From NCBI GenBank assembly GCA_025998675.1, contig AP024673.1, positions 895,221 through 959,220 on the forward strand: 64,000 nt of DNA, given 5' to 3'. The notes under the pieces were generated by a model. It was not told the DNA's origin, ran no database searches, and was given only the letters and a program-made list of their open reading frames with translations. Of this stretch, positions 35,450 to 44,680 are shown piece after piece (positions within the stretch are counted from its first letter, which is position 1; each line of letters begins with the position of its first letter). The stretch is from Fimbriimonadales bacterium (GTDB lineage Bacteria; Armatimonadota; Fimbriimonadia; Fimbriimonadales; GBS-DC). The translations under genes and the position numbers were made by a program.

Positions 35450-35455
35450 TATAAT
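35450..35455 (+). promoter_or_regulatory. -10 hexamer of the propeller-protein gene
   Basis: Perfect TATAAT 34 bases before the ATG at 35490. TTGCCA at 35436 is too close to serve as its -35. Confidence 0.4.
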
Positions 35456-35489
35456 TCCTACGAAACTTACTGGCGGTCGGAGGAAGACG

Positions 35490-38429
35490 ATGCGGACGAT
35501 AAGCATACTCGTTATGGCGCTGCTTGTGTGCATGGGGGATGCACAAGATCGGATTTCTGCGCGAGCGCAGCTTCTCCACTTTGCGCCCACCCAGTTGGCG
35601 TTCCAGCCCGATGGACGCCATCTTGTGATGATGCGTCACGACTTCATGGCACTCTACGATACGCTCCAGAACAAAGTTGTTCGTGTGATGACACCCCAGC
35701 AGATTGGAGCGGCCTTGTTTGTGGACACCAACGGCTCCATGATAGCCGTGACTCAGCAATCTGCCCCTGCTGTTTACGAAACGAACACTCTGCGTCTGAT
35801 TCGCAGATTCGACTCCTCTCTCGAGCTCCTTCGGCTTTCGCCGACGGGCGCTTGGGTTGCGTTGCGCAGCCGCGGTCAAAGCAGCGCAACTATCTACTTT
35901 GTGAACCTGTACGATGGTCGTTCATACAGTTATACCCATGATAATTTATATTCACATTTTTACGCCGTTCTGAGGTATCCCAAGGTATGCTTTGCTCCAG
36001 ATGAACAGCGCGCGGTTGTGGTCGTCGCGCTACGAGACCCTGCGCCTCCTCAAGCGTTTGTGATTCGCCTGACGGACGGCGCTGTGGAGAATCAGTTTGA
36101 GTTCGGGCACGCAGACACGCTACCGATAGGACTATCTGTCTCTCCAACAGGGCGCTCGATGGCGGTCTTCGCGTGGCACCGCGAAGCCACTACAGGCGAT
36201 CTATTGTATCTGGACCTGCAGACAGGAAGCGAGCAAAATCTTAGTGGAATGGCTGAAGTGGATCGCACGGGCATTGCCTGGCTCTCAGACGAGACTCTAT
36301 TGTTCGGTACAGGTTATGAAATCCTGACTTTTACCAACGGCATCCGACAAAAGGCGATTGCGACAGGATTTGCCGCGTGGGATATTGCGGTACAACCAGG
36401 TACGCAGCGCCTTTTCGCCGCCCATAGACAGGGCGTGCACACGATAGACGCTGAAGACGCGCAATCCACTGTTTATGAAGGCAGAACCCCTCAGGCGTTC
36501 TGGGCTTACCACTATACCCTGCTTTCCCCAAACCGCGAGTGGGTGGTCGTGCCGAAGTTCGACGGTATCGCTCGCCAGTGGGGGCTATCCCTACTCCGGG
36601 CGCGCGATCTGACAGAAATACGCTGGATAGCCACTGGCAGCTTGACACCCCCCCTCGCGATTTCCAACGACGCGCAACGGCTGGTAATCTTCTCAGGGGG
36701 TGGACTGTTCCGCATGATTGATGTGGATTCGGGGCAAACGCTCTGGCAGCGCACCTACTCTTCGTCGGCAACCCCTTCAGCCCTCTTCATCCCTGATGGC
36801 AGTGGAATTATCCTATGCCTTGGAAACCAGCTGTACCGCATCGACAACGGGGGCAACCAGTTGTGGCAGACCCAGATTCCAGCGTTCTCCTTGAGACCAT
36901 TTGCCCTGACCGCCGATAACAAAATCCTCGCCCTGCGCGGCATGTTCAACCGCAGCGAGCTGATTCAAATCGATTTGGAAACGCTGGAGGTAGGAATACT
37001 TTATCAGGGCTTCCACGGACTTCAACACGCCGCTCTGACCCCGGACGGCGACTACCTGGCGCTCAGCCGAAGAGACAGCAGCGACTTCTGCAGTATCCTT
37101 CTCTTCCGATACCCCTCAATGGAACAGGTAACAGCGCTGCTAATTGAAAACTACTATTACTATGATCCTGTTGCTGGTCTCCAGCGTATCCCTGTGGCTC
37201 TGGACTCCTACGCGGGCAATAACGAGTTCCATGTGCTTGCTTTGGGAACCGTGAACATTATCGACGCTGAAACAGCGCGCCTCGTGCGTCGTATCCCCCT
37301 GCAGGACCCTTATGGGAGCGCTTTCTGGCGTACTCCGAACGGCTGGATTACCCACACCGCCAGTACTACAGAACAGAACCCCCTACTTGTATTCCACTAC
37401 GCCAGCGACACGCCGCGAATTAGCGCCATTTCAGTTCCTGCTGCCAGAGCGGTGTTTGCAGACGAGCAACAGGTGCTTTTCTCAGGCGATATCGGCGGCG
37501 TCTTATGGAACACGAACGCCGAGCCGTGGGACTACCAGCGACTTGCCATCTTCTTGCGCGAGTTTGCAGGCAGTGGAACGATAGGAGGCGCCTGCGTTGT
37601 GGGAGAGGGTTACCTCGTGACGATGGGTTTTCAGGGAAGTGGATACTACTGGTATGCATATGAGTGGCCGACACTGCGCTTTCTCACAGGCAACTCCCTC
37701 GCCTATGGCGACCTACTTGCGAGGCGGTACGATTCTTTTGTGCGCGACCGAGAGCTCTACAACTGGGTTACAGGGCAAGCTGTGTGGCGCATCGCCGACA
37801 CGGGGTTATCGGGTATCCGGTCTGTGACCTTCTCTCCAAACGGGCACTACGCCTTGATTTGGCTGAACTCTGGCGTCTCGTGGATGTACGACACCCGCAC
37901 GAACCAGCCGCTCTGGAGTCGGGCGCAAGACCTGTCCTTAGCCAAATTCTCTCTTGACTCGCGCTACCTTCTGAACTATTCCAGCGTGTACGATGTGCAG
38001 ACAGGCGCCCTTGTGCTCTCCGCACCCCAGCTCCAATCTGCAGTCTACTTCGACGGGCGCTTCGCTGTGTTGTCTGAACGAACTCCAGAAGGCGTCAGCG
38101 TGTATCGCATTGTGGACTTCCCCACAATGCGCGTAATTGCCCAGCTCGACGCAACTCAGACAGTCACAACTTACGATGTGAGTTTCGCGGCTTCCCCCGA
38201 CAACCGATGGCTTATGTTCACCGCGCGTGAGTACAGTGCCCTGTTCCCCAATCCCTACGGTCGGGTGGAAGGCGACGCGAATCTGGATGGCTGCGTGGAC
38301 GACGCCGATTTGCTGCTTGTGTTGTTCAGCTTCTCCAGCACGGGAGGGCTCGCAGACCTCACCTTCGACGGGATAGTGGACGACGCTGATCTGCTGCGCG
38401 TACTCCTAAACTTCGGGAACGGCTGCTGA
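35490..38429 (+). CDS. Large secreted beta-propeller protein with dockerin-like tail
   Basis: A 979-residue exported protein. A signal peptide (MRTISILVMALLVCMGDAQ) is followed by many WD40/YVTN-like propeller blades across about 30-930 (FQPDGRHLVMMRHDFMALYDTL, SPTGRSMAVFAWHREATTGDLLYLDL, SPNGHYALIWLNSGVSWMYDTRT). The C-terminus is a dockerin-like pair (GDANLDGCVDDADLLLVLFSF / DLTFDGIVDDADLLRVLLNFGNGC). GGAGGA ribosome site; the upstream in-frame extension from 35400 lacks a signal and is not used. Function unknown; binding or display is likelier than catalysis. Confidence 0.82.
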   Translation: MRTISILVMALLVCMGDAQDRISARAQLLHFAPTQLAFQPDGRHLVMMRHDFMALYDTLQNKVVRVMTPQQIGAALFVDTNGSMIAVTQQSAPAVYETNTLRLIRRFDSSLELLRLSPTGAWVALRSRGQSSATIYFVNLYDGRSYSYTHDNLYSHFYAVLRYPKVCFAPDEQRAVVVVALRDPAPPQAFVIRLTDGAVENQFEFGHADTLPIGLSVSPTGRSMAVFAWHREATTGDLLYLDLQTGSEQNLSGMAEVDRTGIAWLSDETLLFGTGYEILTFTNGIRQKAIATGFAAWDIAVQPGTQRLFAAHRQGVHTIDAEDAQSTVYEGRTPQAFWAYHYTLLSPNREWVVVPKFDGIARQWGLSLLRARDLTEIRWIATGSLTPPLAISNDAQRLVIFSGGGLFRMIDVDSGQTLWQRTYSSSATPSALFIPDGSGIILCLGNQLYRIDNGGNQLWQTQIPAFSLRPFALTADNKILALRGMFNRSELIQIDLETLEVGILYQGFHGLQHAALTPDGDYLALSRRDSSDFCSILLFRYPSMEQVTALLIENYYYYDPVAGLQRIPVALDSYAGNNEFHVLALGTVNIIDAETARLVRRIPLQDPYGSAFWRTPNGWITHTASTTEQNPLLVFHYASDTPRISAISVPAARAVFADEQQVLFSGDIGGVLWNTNAEPWDYQRLAIFLREFAGSGTIGGACVVGEGYLVTMGFQGSGYYWYAYEWPTLRFLTGNSLAYGDLLARRYDSFVRDRELYNWVTGQAVWRIADTGLSGIRSVTFSPNGHYALIWLNSGVSWMYDTRTNQPLWSRAQDLSLAKFSLDSRYLLNYSSVYDVQTGALVLSAPQLQSAVYFDGRFAVLSERTPEGVSVYRIVDFPTMRVIAQLDATQTVTTYDVSFAASPDNRWLMFTAREYSALFPNPYGRVEGDANLDGCVDDADLLLVLFSFSSTGGLADLTFDGIVDDADLLRVLLNFGNGC

Positions 38430-38442
38430 GCGCCCCCCCCAA

Positions 38443-38520
38443 GCCATGCGAAGAGAGCCGCGACTTGGTTTCTCCCATGTAGCAGAGAGAGCCAAGTCGG
38501 CGGCTCCCAGCATGCATGGC
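38443..38520. terminator. Long nested hairpin between two convergent genes
   Basis: Outer arms GCCATGC (38443-38449) and GCATGGC (38514-38520) enclose inner arms GAGCCGCGACTTGG (38455-38468) and CCAAGTCGGCGGCTC (38492-38506), which pair with one bulge. It occupies the gap between the propeller gene and metK and could stop transcription from both sides, or be an inserted repeat. Confidence 0.5.
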
Positions 38521-38551
38521 CAAGACTGACCCGCCTGCAGGCAAGGGTTCT

Positions 38552-39688
<1,137 letters not shown>

Positions 39689-39719
39689 CTAATTGCCTCC
39701 TCTTGACTAACTGGGCGAG

Positions 39720-39725
39720 ATTATA
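39720..39725 (-). promoter_or_regulatory. -10 hexamer of metK
   Basis: Perfect TATAAT on the minus strand, 31 bases before the metK ATG, followed by AGGAGG. The region shows no riboswitch-like structure. Confidence 0.5.
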
Positions 39726-39754
39726 CCTGACGGCGCGTCCTGCAGACGCTCCCA

Positions 39755-40318
39755 TCACAGATCGAACAATTCGCTCACCCGACACCGAAAGTCGGGCAGC
39801 AGGTCGCCGCCCGTGAGTTCGTCTTCCGCCGTGAGCGTGCGCGACTCGAACGGCGCGGTGTAGACCTTCACCGTGCGCGTTTCGGGGAACAGCAGCCATA
39901 CCTGTTGCGCGCCCGACTCGAAGTATTCGCCAATCTTGCGCAGCAGGTCGGTCGCGTCTTCACTGGGGGAGACAATCTCGACAGCGAGGTCGGGCGCGCC
40001 CGCCTCAAAGCCTTTGGAGGGCTTGCCGTCGGGCAGGCGTTCCTTGCGCGTGAAGACGACATCGGGGCTGCGAATGTTGCCGTTTGCCATCCGAAAGCCT
40101 GCCTGCGAGCCTGCGACATACCCCTGACGGCTGGAGTCACATCCCAGGATTTTCGCGCCCAGTCGCATTCCGATTACATCATGCTCGTGTCCAGCAGGCA
40201 CTTCTTTCGCCTCCCCATCGACCAGTTCGTACTTGCGTCCGTCGTCGGGCAGGCGCAGGAACTGTTCCTCCGTGAGCCTGCGACGGCGCTTCGGCGTGCG
40301 CACAGCGGTTTTTGCCAT
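39755..40318 (-). CDS. Second Uma2-family (DUF820) protein
   Basis: A 187-residue paralogue of 10811-11362, sharing DDGRKYELVDGE, RSPDVVFTRKERLPDGKPS, GAPDLAVEIVSPSEDATDLLRKIGEYFESGAQQVWLLFPETRTVKVYTAPFE and the C-terminal DLLPDFRCRVSELFDL. The PD-(D/E)XK-like core residues are kept. The start is ATG 40318 (MAKTAVRTPKRRRR). A TATACT hexamer lies 18 bases upstream, as in the other copy. Likely co-transcribed with nothing; biological role unknown. Confidence 0.85.
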   Translation of the reverse strand: MAKTAVRTPKRRRRLTEEQFLRLPDDGRKYELVDGEAKEVPAGHEHDVIGMRLGAKILGCDSSRQGYVAGSQAGFRMANGNIRSPDVVFTRKERLPDGKPSKGFEAGAPDLAVEIVSPSEDATDLLRKIGEYFESGAQQVWLLFPETRTVKVYTAPFESRTLTAEDELTGGDLLPDFRCRVSELFDL

Positions 40319-40421
40319 CCCGATACACCCCAGCGGAGTATACCCCGCTGAGGCGCGCCAGCAGGTACAATCCGCCGCACGGGGTATACAATTGCCCAAC
40401 CGACCAATCAGGGGGCATAGG

Positions 40422-40817
40422 ATGAGCTATTCACAGGGCGATTCGCTGAATGCGGACGAGAAACTCTGGGGGATGCTGGCGCACCTGCTGACGCTGGTGG
40501 GCTATGTGGTTTCGCTGGGGCAGTATATCGCGCCGCTGGTGATTTACCTGATTTACAAAGACCGCTCGACCTTCGTGGCGTTTCATGCGCTGCAGGCGCT
40601 TTTCTTCCAGCTGCTGGCGCTGGCAGTGGGGATTGTGCTGGTGCTGTTCTCTATCGTGACGCTGGGGCTGGGGCTGTTGCTGGCGGCGCCGCTGGCGATT
40701 GCGCTGGCAATCGCGGTGCTGGTCTACACCATTATCGCGGCGATTGAGGCGAACAAGGGCAACTGGTACGAGCTGCCGCTGGCGGGGCGCTGGGCGCGCA
40801 CGACGCTTCGGATATGA
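40422..40817 (+). CDS. Small DUF4870-family membrane protein
   Basis: A 131-residue integral membrane protein. The pattern DEKLWGMLAHLLTLVGYVVSLGQYIAPLVIYLIYKDRSTFVAFHALQALFFQ is typical of DUF4870 (Tic20-like) proteins; three to four helices are predicted by eye. Function unknown. Its stop overlaps the start of glnE as ATGA, so the two genes are expressed together. Confidence 0.8.
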   Translation: MSYSQGDSLNADEKLWGMLAHLLTLVGYVVSLGQYIAPLVIYLIYKDRSTFVAFHALQALFFQLLALAVGIVLVLFSIVTLGLGLLLAAPLAIALAIAVLVYTIIAAIEANKGNWYELPLAGRWARTTLRI

Positions 40818-43783
40818 TTGACGCCATCCCGTTCGAGCAGCCCGACCGCGCAGAACGCCTGTGGGCGCGCTGGCGCGGCGAGGGGCTGCAGGCGGAGCTG
40901 TTCGATCGGTTCGCGCCGACGCTTGCCGACGCCCTGCGCCGCGCGCCCGACCCCGACCGCCTGCTGGTGAACTTCGACCGCTGGCTCGAATCGCTAAGCG
41001 CACGGCTGACCTACTACCGCCTGTTCGCCGAGACGCCCCGCGCGCTGGAGCCTGCCCTCACCGTGCTGAGCGCGTCCGACTATCTCACCGACACGCTGCT
41101 GCAGAACCCTGAGCTGAGCGAGATTCTGCTCGATGTGCGCCTGCTGACGCGCCCGCGCCCGCGCGCCGACCTGCGCCGCGAACTCAACCGCCTGATGCGC
41201 GCCTGCGCCTCCTTCTGGATGCGCCTCGACCGCCTGCGCGCCTTCAAGCAACAGGAGTACCTGCGCATCGCCGCGCTCGACCTGCTGGGACGCGCGACGC
41301 TGAGCGAGACCGCCCGCGCCCTTGCCGACCTTGCCGATGTGTGCGTCGACGCCGCGCTGGAGGCGTGCCATCGCGAACTGGCGCCCCAGCACGGCGTCGC
41401 GGGCGAACACGGGCTGTGCGTGCTGGCGATGGGCAAATGGGGCGGACGCGAACTCAACTACAGCTCAGACATCGACCCCATCTTCATTCACGCCGACGCG
41501 CCCCGCTTCACAGGCAGCCCCGACCCCCAGCGCTACCTCACCCGCCTTGCCGAAACGCTGGTCAAAGCGCTTTCCGAACCGATGCGGCGCGGGATTGTGT
41601 TCCGCGTCGATGTGCGCCTGCGCCCCGAAGGACGGCTGGGACCGCTCACGCGCAGTGTGTCGTCCGCCCTGCATTACTACGAAACCTGGGCGGAGGCGTG
41701 GGAGCGTCAGGCGATGCTCAAAGCGCGCCCCTGCGCAGGCGACCTGCAGGTGGGCGAGGCGTTTCTGGAGCGACTGCAGGCGTGGCTGTATCGCCCGTCG
41801 CTGAGCGAGACCGACCTTGCCGAAATCGTGCGCCAGCGCGAGCGGATGGAAGCCCAGACGCTGGCGCGCGGCACATCCGACGCCGACCTCAAAAACGGCT
41901 GGGGCGGCATCCGCGACATCGAGTTCGCCGTGCAGGCGTTGCAACTGATGCTGGGCGGACGGCTGCCCCGCCTGCGCACGCCCGCAACGCTGGACGCCCT
42001 GCAACGCCTCAAACACGCGCGTCTCCTCGACCCCGCGCAGGCGCACGCCCTGCAGGAGGCGTATGTGTTCCTGCGCGCCGCCGAGCATCGCCTGCAACTG
42101 CAGTTCGGGCATCAGACGCACCTGCTGCCGACCGCCCCCGCCGCCCGCCTGCGCCTTGCCCGACTGATGGGCTTCCCAGACGCCGACGCCTTCGAACACG
42201 CCCTCCAGCAACACCGCCGCGTCGCCCGCGCCTTCCGCGAACAAATCCTGCGCCTGCCCAACCAGACATCAGGGACATCCCAATCGAGCGCTGGGACATC
42301 CCAATCGAGCGGATGGAACCCTGCGGATGGGCTGGCGCGTTATTTGCCGTTGCTGGGCGCGGAGGGGGGCGAGGCGGTCTGGGCGGATGCGCTGGCGTCG
42401 CTGGGGTTTGGCGATGGGGCGCGGGCGTATCGGTCGCTGTGCGCGAGCGTCGCCGACGCCCCGCCCGATGTGCGTCGCGCGTTCGAAGCCGTGTTGCCTG
42501 CGCTGCTGCTGGCGTGCGCCCGCACGCCCGACCCCGACCGCGCCCTCACAGGCTTGCAACGGCTGGCGGAGGCGTTCCCCAGCCCGACGGGGCTCTATCT
42601 GGCGTTCGCCGAGTCGCCTGAGGTGTTGCATCGGCTGGCGGAGCTGGCGCAGTCGCCCGTACTGCTGAACCGCCTGCTGGCGCATCTGGAGCTGCTGGAG
42701 ATGCTGTTCGGCGAGGAGATAGTCGCGCGCGGGGCGAAGAGCCTGCAGGCGCATCGCGACGCGCTTGCCGAGCGGCTGGCGCGTTGCCGACGGGCAGAGG
42801 CGCAATTGACCAGCCTTGCCGCGTATGCCCGACGCGAGCAGTTGCGCATCGGCGCGCGCGACCTCTGGAGCGAGACGACGCCGCTGCAGACCGCCCGCGA
42901 TTTGTCGGCGCTGGCGCGCGCCGTGCTTGCCGCGCTGTGGGAGCATATCGCGCCCGACCAGACGCTGTGGCTGATTGGGTTCGGCAGTCTGGGCGCGGGC
43001 GAGCTGGGCTACACCAGCGACTGGGATGTCGCCTTCGCCTGCCCCGACGACGCCGACCTGCCGACGCTGGAGCGGCGCGTGCAGGCGTTCCTGACGCACT
43101 GCCAGCGGCTGACCGAGCAGGGGGTGTTCCCGCCTGTGGACACGCAGTTGCGCCCCGAAGGCAAAGCGGGCGCGCTGGCGCGTACCTTGTCGGGCTGGCG
43201 GGCGTACTATGCGCAGGCGGCGGCGCCGTGGGAGCGGCTGGCGGCGCTGCGGGCGGATGTGCTGAACGCCGACGCCGACGCGCCGATTGTCGCCGTGCTG
43301 AACGAGTTCCGCTATGGCAAGCCGCCCCTGCCCGACGAGCGCGAGGCGATGCGCCGTCTTATCCTGCGCGCCCTCACCGAACGCGCCCCCAGCCAGACCC
43401 TGCAGACGCACCTCAAGCTGGGCTACGCGGGGCAGAACGCGATTGAGTTCCTGACGCACTGGCTGGTCGTGCAGCACGCGACTCCGACCGACTGCCCCGC
43501 CGACAGTCGCACGCTGACGCAGCTGGAGTGGCTGTGGCGACGGGGCGCGCTGGAGCCTGCCGACTACGACGCCCTGCGCGAGGCGTGGCTGTTTCTGTAC
43601 CAGTTGCGCAATCGGCTGGCGCTGTTGTTTGACCCCGCGCCTGACGCGCTGCCCGACGACGCGCGATTACCGCTGATTGCCCGCAGCCTGAACTACGATT
43701 CGCCCGACGCCCTGCGCCGCGTGCTGACAGAACACCAGCGCGCCGTGCAGGCGATTACACGGCGCGCGTGGGCAATCAATTAG
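40814..43783 (+). CDS. glnE: Bifunctional glutamine synthetase adenylyltransferase/deadenylase
   Basis: A 989-residue GlnE that adenylylates and deadenylylates glutamine synthetase under PII control. The N-terminal nucleotidyltransferase has GKWGGRELNYSSDIDPIFIH and RVDVRLRPEGRLGP. The C-terminal one has GFGSLGAGELGYTSDWDVAFAC and DTQLRPEGKAGALA. A linker at about residues 485-505 (SGTSQSSAGTSQSS) stems from a 21-base tandem duplication. Domain order and length are normal. The window contains no glnA. Confidence 0.95.
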   Translation: MIDAIPFEQPDRAERLWARWRGEGLQAELFDRFAPTLADALRRAPDPDRLLVNFDRWLESLSARLTYYRLFAETPRALEPALTVLSASDYLTDTLLQNPELSEILLDVRLLTRPRPRADLRRELNRLMRACASFWMRLDRLRAFKQQEYLRIAALDLLGRATLSETARALADLADVCVDAALEACHRELAPQHGVAGEHGLCVLAMGKWGGRELNYSSDIDPIFIHADAPRFTGSPDPQRYLTRLAETLVKALSEPMRRGIVFRVDVRLRPEGRLGPLTRSVSSALHYYETWAEAWERQAMLKARPCAGDLQVGEAFLERLQAWLYRPSLSETDLAEIVRQRERMEAQTLARGTSDADLKNGWGGIRDIEFAVQALQLMLGGRLPRLRTPATLDALQRLKHARLLDPAQAHALQEAYVFLRAAEHRLQLQFGHQTHLLPTAPAARLRLARLMGFPDADAFEHALQQHRRVARAFREQILRLPNQTSGTSQSSAGTSQSSGWNPADGLARYLPLLGAEGGEAVWADALASLGFGDGARAYRSLCASVADAPPDVRRAFEAVLPALLLACARTPDPDRALTGLQRLAEAFPSPTGLYLAFAESPEVLHRLAELAQSPVLLNRLLAHLELLEMLFGEEIVARGAKSLQAHRDALAERLARCRRAEAQLTSLAAYARREQLRIGARDLWSETTPLQTARDLSALARAVLAALWEHIAPDQTLWLIGFGSLGAGELGYTSDWDVAFACPDDADLPTLERRVQAFLTHCQRLTEQGVFPPVDTQLRPEGKAGALARTLSGWRAYYAQAAAPWERLAALRADVLNADADAPIVAVLNEFRYGKPPLPDEREAMRRLILRALTERAPSQTLQTHLKLGYAGQNAIEFLTHWLVVQHATPTDCPADSRTLTQLEWLWRRGALEPADYDALREAWLFLYQLRNRLALLFDPAPDALPDDARLPLIARSLNYDSPDALRRVLTEHQRAVQAITRRAWAIN
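42272..42313 (+). repeat. In-frame 21-base tandem duplication in glnE
   Basis: Two adjacent copies of GGGACATCCCAATCGAGCG plus two variable bases. Each adds seven residues to the linker between the two catalytic halves, so the frame is kept. Confidence 0.85.
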
Positions 43784-43799
43784 GCAATCGTTGGGCGCG

Positions 43800-44531
43800 T
43801 CAGCGGGAGTGAATCATCAGGTTCCCGCTGGCTAAGGTTCCCCATGCGCTGTAGACAAGCATATTCGAGTCGTCGTACACCCAGAGCATGAAGGCGTCGT
43901 TGGCGCCGGGCGTACCACCGTCCCAGACAGCCACCCAGAACCGATAGCTTCCCGACCCGTTGAGGGTTGCCAGCCCGCTGAAGTAGCCCTCCTGAGCGTT
44001 GGGCGTATACACCCAGTCAATCACAAACGATTTCAGATTCAGCCGCCAACCGTGGTCCTGATATTCGAGGCTGCCCCGTACCGTGCCGTTGCGCTGCACC
44101 TGCGCCACAAACCCAAATGTCTGGCGCGCTCCGTCCAGCTCCAGCCATCCGCCCCCTGTGATAAAACCGAAGGCGCTGGGCTGGTACGCCGTGACGAGCA
44201 TCACCTGCTGCCAGTTGCTCCCATCGCTCACTGCCCAGACGGTGAAAGTGCCCGCGAAAGGCGGCGACCAGACCCACGACACACTCCCGCTTTCAGACAC
44301 CGCGAGCGAATCGGTCGCGTATACCTGATTGCCATAGGAGTCGTACACCACAAACTGCACGCTGGACGCTCCGTTGACAACCGAAAACTGGAACTCAACG
44401 GGGGTACCGACAGCGACAGGCTCCGAGGATTGGCTCTGCCCGTCGCCGACCACTCCTGTGGCAATCCCTGCGGTGAACGCGGCTTGTATCACTGCCAGAC
44501 TCAAGAACAAAACAATAGTCCATCGACGCAT
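43800..44531 (-). CDS. Exported ITGGGW-type beta-sandwich protein
   Basis: A 243-residue protein with a signal peptide (MRRWTIVLFLSLAVIQAAFTAG). A first Ig-like region (VEFQFSVVNGASSVQFVVYDSYGNQVY) is followed by a domain starting GFITGGGWLELDGARQTFGFVAQVQRNGTVRGSLEYQDHG. That pattern recurs in secreted proteins of many phyla (post-COAP-1-like, from memory). Function unknown. ATG 44531 has a well-spaced GGGAGG; the ATG at 44537 is too near it. Confidence 0.7.
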   Translation of the reverse strand: MRRWTIVLFLSLAVIQAAFTAGIATGVVGDGQSQSSEPVAVGTPVEFQFSVVNGASSVQFVVYDSYGNQVYATDSLAVSESGSVSWVWSPPFAGTFTVWAVSDGSNWQQVMLVTAYQPSAFGFITGGGWLELDGARQTFGFVAQVQRNGTVRGSLEYQDHGWRLNLKSFVIDWVYTPNAQEGYFSGLATLNGSGSYRFWVAVWDGGTPGANDAFMLWVYDDSNMLVYSAWGTLASGNLMIHSR

Positions 44532-44625
44532 AGTCATCCCTCCCGGAAAGGTTGTTCCATCCATGCATGCGTCGGCGACAGGTACATGTATGGGGAGGGT
44601 CTCTGGGTGTAATACAGATAACACG

Positions 44626-44651
44626 GTGGGGCGAGGCTTCCCTCGCCCCAC
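44626..44651 (-). terminator. Hairpin after sufD
   Basis: Perfect 11-bp stem GTGGGGCGAGG / CCTCGCCCCAC with a 4-base loop, 30 bases past the sufD stop on its strand. No clear T tract. Confidence 0.55.
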
Positions 44652-44680
44652 GGAGTGGCTGGGTGCAGATACAAAACGCG

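Noticed and set aside
35436-35455. TTGCCA plus TATAAT as a full promoter for the propeller gene.
   Set aside because: The spacer is only 8 bases, too short for a sigma-70 promoter; only the -10 is kept.
28196-38429. A cellulosome-type system based on the dockerin-like units.
   Set aside because: No cohesin, scaffoldin, cellulase or carbohydrate-binding module is present; the proteins are propellers or unknown folds.
39689-39760. SAM riboswitch before metK.
   Set aside because: Only about 70 bases separate metK from the next gene, with an ordinary promoter and ribosome site and no multi-helix core.
42272-42313. Short direct repeats as a CRISPR array.
   Set aside because: Only two abutting copies without spacers, inside an open glnE frame.
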